From contig JADHTD010000075.1 of the NCBI GenBank assembly GCA_016776525.1, positions 1 to 10,032 on the forward strand: a stretch of 10,032 nucleotides of DNA. The letters are read 5' to 3'. The notes under the pieces were generated by a model. The model made no database searches. It was not told the origin of the DNA and was given only the letters and a program-made list of their open reading frames with translations. The DNA is from Rhodospirillales bacterium (lineage in GTDB: Bacteria; Pseudomonadota; Alphaproteobacteria; Rhodospirillales; JADHTD01). This document shows positions 6,212 through 10,032 of this stretch, piece after piece (position 1 is the stretch's first letter; the number at the start of each line of letters is the position of its first letter). The position numbers were made by a program, and so were the translations under genes.

Positions 6212-7326
6212 TGGTGAAAAATGCCGCCTTGCAACAAACCGCCATCCCATCCGTCCTTATGCGCGGCGGAAGCTCCAAGGGACTTTTTTTCCTGGCTTCC
6301 GACCTGCCGTCCGACATTGAGACCCGGGATAATGTTTTGTTGGCGGCCATGGGGTCGCCGGATGTCCGCCAGATCGACGGCATCGGCGGCGCCGATCCCC
6401 TGACCAGCAAGGTCGCCATTGTCAGCCGTTCGGATATGGACGGCGTCGATATCGATTTCCTGTTTGCCCAGGTGTCGGTCGATGCCGCCAAGGTCGATAC
6501 CTCGCCCAATTGCGGCAACATGCTGGCCGGCGTCGGCCCCTTTGCCATTGAGCACGGGTTGATTGATGCCATTGACCCGGAAACCGTGGTCCGCATCCAC
6601 ACCGTCAATACCGGCATGATTGCCGATGCGGCCATTCAGACGCCGGGCGGGGTCGTCAATTATGGCGGCGATGCCCGCATCGATTCCGTGCCGGGCAGCT
6701 CGGCGCCGGTCAAAATTTCTTTTCTGGATATTGCCGGTTCGGTCTGCGGGACCCTTTTGCCGACCGGTAAAACGGTCGACACCATTCAGGGCATTGAGGT
6801 GACCTGCGTCGATAACGGCATGCCGGTTGTGGTCATGCGGGCCGAAGACATGGGCATCACGGGCTATGAAAGCCGTGACCAACTGAACAACGATGACGCC
6901 CTGAAAGCCCGCCTCGAAGAACTCAGGATTCCGGCCGGGGAGTTAATGCGTCTGGGCGATGTCAGCGAACGGGTTGTGCCGAAAATGACCATGGTCGCGG
7001 CGCCTCGCGATGGCGGCGCCATCTGCACCCGGACTTTCATCCCGCGCGTCTGTCATGCCTCCATCGGGGTCCTGGGGGCGGTGTCGGCGGCGACCGCCTG
7101 CGTCTTTCCGGGAACGCCGGGCAACGCCCTTTCTGATTTGCCGGACGGCGCACCGATGTCGGTTTCCGTCGAACACCCGAGCGGGGAATTCACCATAGAA
7201 CTGGACGTGGATTATAGCGGCGACCTGCCGACTGTCCGACAGGCCGCCTTGCTGCGCACAACCCGGAAATTGTTTGCCGGACAGGTTTTCATCCCCGGCA
7301 AAATCTGGGATGGCGTCACCGACTGA
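6211..7326 (+). CDS. ligU: 4-oxalomesaconate tautomerase/isomerase (LigU/GalD, PrpF family)
   Basis: PrpF-family isomerase, 371 aa. It acts on 4-oxalomesaconate made by LigI: GalD of Pseudomonas putida is described as a keto-enol tautomerase and LigU of Sphingobium SYK-6 as a 1,3-allylic isomerase. Family features are the N-terminal MRGGSSKG (17-24, usual form MRGGTSKG), GIGGADPLTSKVAIV (57-71) with Lys67, and DTSPNCGNM (96-104) with Cys101. These correspond to the lysine and cysteine I recall as catalytic in LigU (K66 and C100). The second half of the pseudosymmetric fold contains CHASIGVLGAVSAATAC (about 280-296). The ATG at 6211 is chosen over the GTG at 6208 because AAGGGG lies 8 nt upstream and the ATG overlaps the previous stop by one base. 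Which of the two reactions it performs cannot be read from sequence; galD is an equally fair name. Confidence 0.9.
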   Translation: MVKNAALQQTAIPSVLMRGGSSKGLFFLASDLPSDIETRDNVLLAAMGSPDVRQIDGIGGADPLTSKVAIVSRSDMDGVDIDFLFAQVSVDAAKVDTSPNCGNMLAGVGPFAIEHGLIDAIDPETVVRIHTVNTGMIADAAIQTPGGVVNYGGDARIDSVPGSSAPVKISFLDIAGSVCGTLLPTGKTVDTIQGIEVTCVDNGMPVVVMRAEDMGITGYESRDQLNNDDALKARLEELRIPAGELMRLGDVSERVVPKMTMVAAPRDGGAICTRTFIPRVCHASIGVLGAVSAATACVFPGTPGNALSDLPDGAPMSVSVEHPSGEFTIELDVDYSGDLPTVRQAALLRTTRKLFAGQVFIPGKIWDGVTD

Positions 7327-7344
7327 GTCAAAGGAACGCAGAGA

Positions 7345-7704
7345 ATGGTTTGGAAAGAGCACGACTACGAAAAAATTCCCGGAACCTATGTCTTCAATGG
7401 CCGCCGGGCGGTTATGGGGTATGCCCTTAACAAAATGTGCATGACCTTTAACAGCGAAGAGAACCGCCAGGAATTCCTCGAGGATCGGGACGCCTACTGC
7501 CGCAAATTCAAGCTGACCGACGAACAACGCGAAGCCGTCCTGGAAAAGGACATCCTGCGCTTGCTGCAATTGGGTGGGAATATTTATTACCTGGCCAAAT
7601 TCGGCGGCATTTACGGCATGAACTCCCAGAGCTGGGGCGCCCAGCAGACCGGCATGACGGTCGAGGAATTCAAGGCAATGCTGCTGAAAGCGGGAGAAGA
7701 CTGA
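7345..7704 (+). CDS. ligA: Protocatechuate 4,5-dioxygenase alpha subunit (LigA)
   Basis: Small subunit (119 aa) of the class III extradiol dioxygenase LigAB, which opens the ring of protocatechuate between C4 and C5. It shows the family's N-terminal block IPGTYVFNGRRAVMGYALNK (11-30) followed by MCMTF. A central helical part follows (NRQEFLEDRDAYCRKF, 40-55), then LQLGGNIYYLAKFGGIYG (75-91). The alpha subunit has no metal site; it packs against LigB and helps to form the substrate pocket. It is about 20 residues shorter than the 139-aa LigA of Sphingobium SYK-6, the difference being at the C-terminal end; the conserved core is whole. AAAGGAA lies about 8 nt before the ATG. The gene ends 1 nt before ligB starts, as expected for coupled subunits made in equal amounts. 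Confidence 0.95.
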   Translation: MVWKEHDYEKIPGTYVFNGRRAVMGYALNKMCMTFNSEENRQEFLEDRDAYCRKFKLTDEQREAVLEKDILRLLQLGGNIYYLAKFGGIYGMNSQSWGAQQTGMTVEEFKAMLLKAGED

Positions 7705-7705
7705 G

Positions 7706-8548
7706 ATGGCAAAAATCGTCGGTGGCATTACCACGTCGCATATTCCGGCCATTGGCATTGCCATGGCCAAGGGCCTGCAGGAAGACCCCTATTGGAAGCC
7801 GTTTTTTGATGGCTACAAACCGATCCAGGCCTGGCTAGAAAACGTCAAACCGGATATCGCGGTCATTGTCTACAACGACCATGGCCTTAATTTCTTCCTC
7901 GATACGGTGCCGACCTTTGCCATCGGTGCCGCCCCGCATTACCAGAACGAAGATGAAGGCTGGGGCATACCGGTACTGCCCACCGTCCAGGGCAACCCGG
8001 AGTTTTCCTGGCATCTGATCGAATCCGTCATGGCCGAGGAATTCGACCTGACCATGTGCCAGGAAATGGTCGTCGATCATGGCCTGATGATTCCGATGAC
8101 GCTGATGTGGGACCACACTAAATCCTGGCCGGTCGAGGTCGTTCCCCTGGCCGTCAATGTGGTGCAGCACCCGCTGCCGACGGCCCAACGGTGTTACAAG
8201 CTGGGACAGGCCCTGGGCCGGGCCATCGAAGCCTATGGCGAGGACAAGAAGGTCGTCGTTTTCGGCACCGGCGGCATGTCGCATCAATTACAGGGCGAAC
8301 GGTCCGGTTTCATCAATAAGGAATTCGACCGCATGTTTATGGACAAGATGGTCGATGACCCGGAGGCCCTGGCCAAACTGACGATGACCGAATTCCTCGA
8401 TCAATCCGGGTCGGAAGGCGCCGAATTGATCATGTGGCTGGTCATGCGGGGCGCTTTATCGGAAAAGGTCAACTTGCTGCACTCGAATTACCATGTGCCG
8501 ATTTCCAACACGGCGGCAGGCGTCATGTTGCTCGAGAACACGGATTGA
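7706..8548 (+). CDS. ligB: Protocatechuate 4,5-dioxygenase beta subunit (LigB)
   Basis: Catalytic subunit (280 aa) of the iron(II)-dependent protocatechuate 4,5-dioxygenase; product 4-carboxy-2-hydroxymuconate-6-semialdehyde. All key residues known from LigB of Sphingobium SYK-6 (H12, H61, E242 as iron ligands; H127 and H195 in the active site) are present: His12 in TTSHIPA, His59 in YNDHGLNFF, Glu240 in GSEGAELIMW, His125 in VVDHGLMIP and His193 in GTGGMSHQLQG. The constant shift of two residues after His12 points to a small deletion between the first two ligands. It has the PCA dioxygenase form of this fold, with partner LigA immediately upstream. Gallate dioxygenases (GalA, DesB) are larger single-chain relatives; the split LigA/LigB arrangement favours protocatechuate as the main substrate. 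GGGAG lies just upstream, inside the end of ligA. Confidence 0.96.
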   Translation: MAKIVGGITTSHIPAIGIAMAKGLQEDPYWKPFFDGYKPIQAWLENVKPDIAVIVYNDHGLNFFLDTVPTFAIGAAPHYQNEDEGWGIPVLPTVQGNPEFSWHLIESVMAEEFDLTMCQEMVVDHGLMIPMTLMWDHTKSWPVEVVPLAVNVVQHPLPTAQRCYKLGQALGRAIEAYGEDKKVVVFGTGGMSHQLQGERSGFINKEFDRMFMDKMVDDPEALAKLTMTEFLDQSGSEGAELIMWLVMRGALSEKVNLLHSNYHVPISNTAAGVMLLENTD

Positions 8549-8563
8549 AGAGGCCCGGATAGA

Positions 8564-9448
8564 ATGGAACAAACAACAATCCCCGTTTGCATGGCGCCTG
8601 ATCCCGACACGCGCACCCCTAAATTCAAGGCCCCCGCCAAGGCCACCGACGCCCATTGCCATATATTCGGCCCGGGCGACCGGTATCCCTATGCGCCGGA
8701 CCGCTCTTATACGCCCCCGGACGCGCCGCTGGGACGTTTTAAGGAATTGCAGAAAACCTTAGGACTCGAACGGGCCGTGCTGGTCAATGCCAGCTGCCAC
8801 GGGAACGACAACACGGTTGTGCTGGACGCTATTGCCCAAAGCGGCGGCCAATACCGGGGGGTGGCCAATGTCGATGACAGCTTTACCGACAAGGATTTCG
8901 AGGCCCTCCACGAAGGGGGCATTCGGGGCGTGCGCTTTAATTTTGTCCGCCATCTGGGCGGCACCCCGGATATGGATGCCTTCCACCGCATCGTCGACCG
9001 CATCAAGGAATTCGGCTGGCATGTTGTCTTGCATTTCGACGCCGCCGACGTGGTTGACTTCAACGATCTGCTCTACGGTCTTCCGGTGCCTTTCATTGTC
9101 GATCACATGGGGCGGGTGCCAACCGGCGACGGCTTGCAGCAGGAACCATTCCGCTTGCTGCTGGAATTGGCCCGTTATGAAAGCTGCTGGGTTAAGGTTT
9201 GCGGCGCCGAAAGAATCTCCACCGACGGGCCGCCGTTCACCGACGCCGTGCCCTTTGCCCGGGCTTTGATCGAAGTCGCCCGGGACCGTATCCTGTGGGG
9301 GACGGATTGGCCGCATCCCAACATCAAAAAGCATATGCCCAACGACGGTGATCTGGTTGACCTGATACCGCTGATTGCCCCCGATGAGGACACCCAGCGG
9401 AAAATCCTGGTTGAGAACCCGGCCCGTTTATACGGCTTTAACGACTAA
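8564..9448 (+). CDS. ligI: 2-pyrone-4,6-dicarboxylate hydrolase (LigI)
   Basis: Amidohydrolase-superfamily TIM-barrel enzyme, 294 aa. It hydrolyses the lactone 2-pyrone-4,6-dicarboxylate to 4-oxalomesaconate, in the cytoplasm. The barrel begins with the HxH motif TDAHCHIFGP (His31, His33), the same numbers as in Sphingobium LigI. Further features are RFNFVRHLGG (124-133), with arginines and a histidine that bind the substrate carboxylates, and IVDHMGRVP (His at about 181). Arg217 is in CGAERIS and the catalytic Asp248 is in WGTDWPHPN. LigI is known to work without a bound metal in spite of this fold. GAAGAGG overlaps the end of ligB and lies 10 nt before the ATG. Spacing is 15 bp from ligB and 18 bp to the next gene. 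No odd features. Confidence 0.95.
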   Translation: MEQTTIPVCMAPDPDTRTPKFKAPAKATDAHCHIFGPGDRYPYAPDRSYTPPDAPLGRFKELQKTLGLERAVLVNASCHGNDNTVVLDAIAQSGGQYRGVANVDDSFTDKDFEALHEGGIRGVRFNFVRHLGGTPDMDAFHRIVDRIKEFGWHVVLHFDAADVVDFNDLLYGLPVPFIVDHMGRVPTGDGLQQEPFRLLLELARYESCWVKVCGAERISTDGPPFTDAVPFARALIEVARDRILWGTDWPHPNIKKHMPNDGDLVDLIPLIAPDEDTQRKILVENPARLYGFND

Positions 9449-9466
9449 TCAAAAGAGGACACTCTC

Positions 9467-10032
9467 ATGAACAGCGATCAGAAATCGGTTTTGGTGATCA
9501 GCGCCCATGCCGCCGACTTTGTCTGGCGTTGCGGCGGCGCCATCGCCCTGCATCAGGAAAAGGGCTATGCGGTGACCATCGTCTGCCTGTCCTATGGGGA
9601 ACGCGGCGAGTCGGCGAAGCTCTGGAAGCAGGGGGATATGACCCTCGATCAGGTCAAAACGGCCCGCCGTGGTGAAGCCGAAGCCGCCGCCCAGGCCCTC
9701 GGCGCCCATGACATTCAGTTTATGGATGCCGGCGATTATCCGCTGGAGCTGGACCGCGACGCCAAGTTCGAGCTGGTCGACCTGATGCGCAAGGTCCAGC
9801 CCGACTTTATGCTCAGTCATTCCTTTTATGACCCCTACAACACCGATCACATGTACGCCACCGAGGTGGCCATGGAATGCCGCATGATCGCCCAGGCCTG
9901 GGGGCATAACCCCGGCGAAAAGGTCTTGGGCGCGCCGCAGCTTTACCTGTTCGAGCCGCACCAGACCGAACAGATGCAGTGGAAGCCGGATGTCTTCCTG
10001 GATATTTCCGATGTCTGGGAGAAGAAAAAGGC
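9467..10032 (+). CDS. galB: 4-oxalomesaconate hydratase, GalB type (PIG-L family), 3' end outside the window
   Basis: The first 188 codons of a PIG-L/LmbE-family protein. GalB of Pseudomonas putida, a zinc enzyme of about 250 aa, is the characterised relative; it hydrates 4-oxalomesaconate (enol or isomerised form) to 4-carboxy-4-hydroxy-2-oxoadipate. The N-terminal metal motif reads SAHAADFVWRCGGAIALH (12-29), with His14 and Asp17 in place of the usual AHPDD of de-N-acetylases; this altered motif is typical of GalB. The second part of the site is SHSFYDPYNTDHMYATEVA (117-135), with His118, Asp127 and His128. SYGERGESAKLW (42-53) is also characteristic. AAAAGAGGA lies about 8 nt before the ATG. 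This is a different family from LigJ, which does the same step in Sphingobium. The remaining 60-70 residues lie past the right edge. Confidence 0.9.
   Translation, partial: MNSDQKSVLVISAHAADFVWRCGGAIALHQEKGYAVTIVCLSYGERGESAKLWKQGDMTLDQVKTARRGEAEAAAQALGAHDIQFMDAGDYPLELDRDAKFELVDLMRKVQPDFMLSHSFYDPYNTDHMYATEVAMECRMIAQAWGHNPGEKVLGAPQLYLFEPHQTEQMQWKPDVFLDISDVWEKKK

Noticed and set aside
5606..6882. Two long minus-strand frames (5606-6250 and 6151-6882)
   Set aside because: They are antisense to the DUF1932 dehydrogenase and tautomerase genes and have low-complexity His/Gly/Asp-rich products.
6943..7770. Minus-strand frame of 275 codons over ligU/ligA/ligB
   Set aside because: It crosses three real genes with clear homology on the plus strand and shows no recognisable domain.
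9449..9961. Minus-strand frame of 170 codons at the right edge
   Set aside because: It is antisense to the GalB-type gene, whose motifs and ribosome binding site are convincing.

Overview
The window (roughly 58-60% GC in the coding parts, judged by eye) looks like a chromosomal catabolic island from a proteobacterium, most likely an alphaproteobacterium. The reasons are the Sphingobium-like Lig enzymes, the TAXI-type TRAP transporter and the codon bias. This taxonomic call is inference; there is no rRNA or other marker gene. No tRNA, CRISPR array, insertion sequence or phage gene was seen.

Layout. On the minus strand, reading right to left from about 3950, there is a three-gene unit: a dienelactone-hydrolase-family enzyme (3861-3154), a fused TRAP transporter membrane protein (3066-1120) and its TAXI-family periplasmic binding protein (1069-80). 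It is closed by a clear hairpin terminator at 54-16. A divergent, very AT-rich intergenic region (3862-4294) follows; it holds candidate promoters, a repeated 11-mer and small dyads. From 4295 to the right edge, seven tightly packed plus-strand genes form one apparent operon: ligC, a DUF1932-type NAD(P)-dependent dehydrogenase of unknown role, ligU/galD, ligA, ligB, ligI and the start of a galB-type gene cut by the window edge.

How they work together. LigAB opens the ring of protocatechuate (4,5-extradiol cleavage) to 4-carboxy-2-hydroxymuconate-6-semialdehyde. LigC oxidises its hemiacetal to 2-pyrone-4,6-dicarboxylate (PDC), and LigI hydrolyses PDC to 4-oxalomesaconate. LigU/GalD isomerises that product, and the PIG-L-type GalB hydrates it to 4-carboxy-4-hydroxy-2-oxoadipate. 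The final aldolase (LigK/GalC/PmdF), which would give pyruvate and oxaloacetate, and a pathway regulator are not in the window and may lie beyond 10032. Active-site residues are intact in every recognised enzyme, so the pathway looks functional.

The less ordinary parts are the DUF1932 dehydrogenase built into the operon and joined to the tautomerase gene by overlapping stop and start codons, the pairing of Lig-type upper enzymes with a GalB-type hydratase, and the divergent hydrolase plus TAXI-TRAP unit, which may import a substrate for this pathway.
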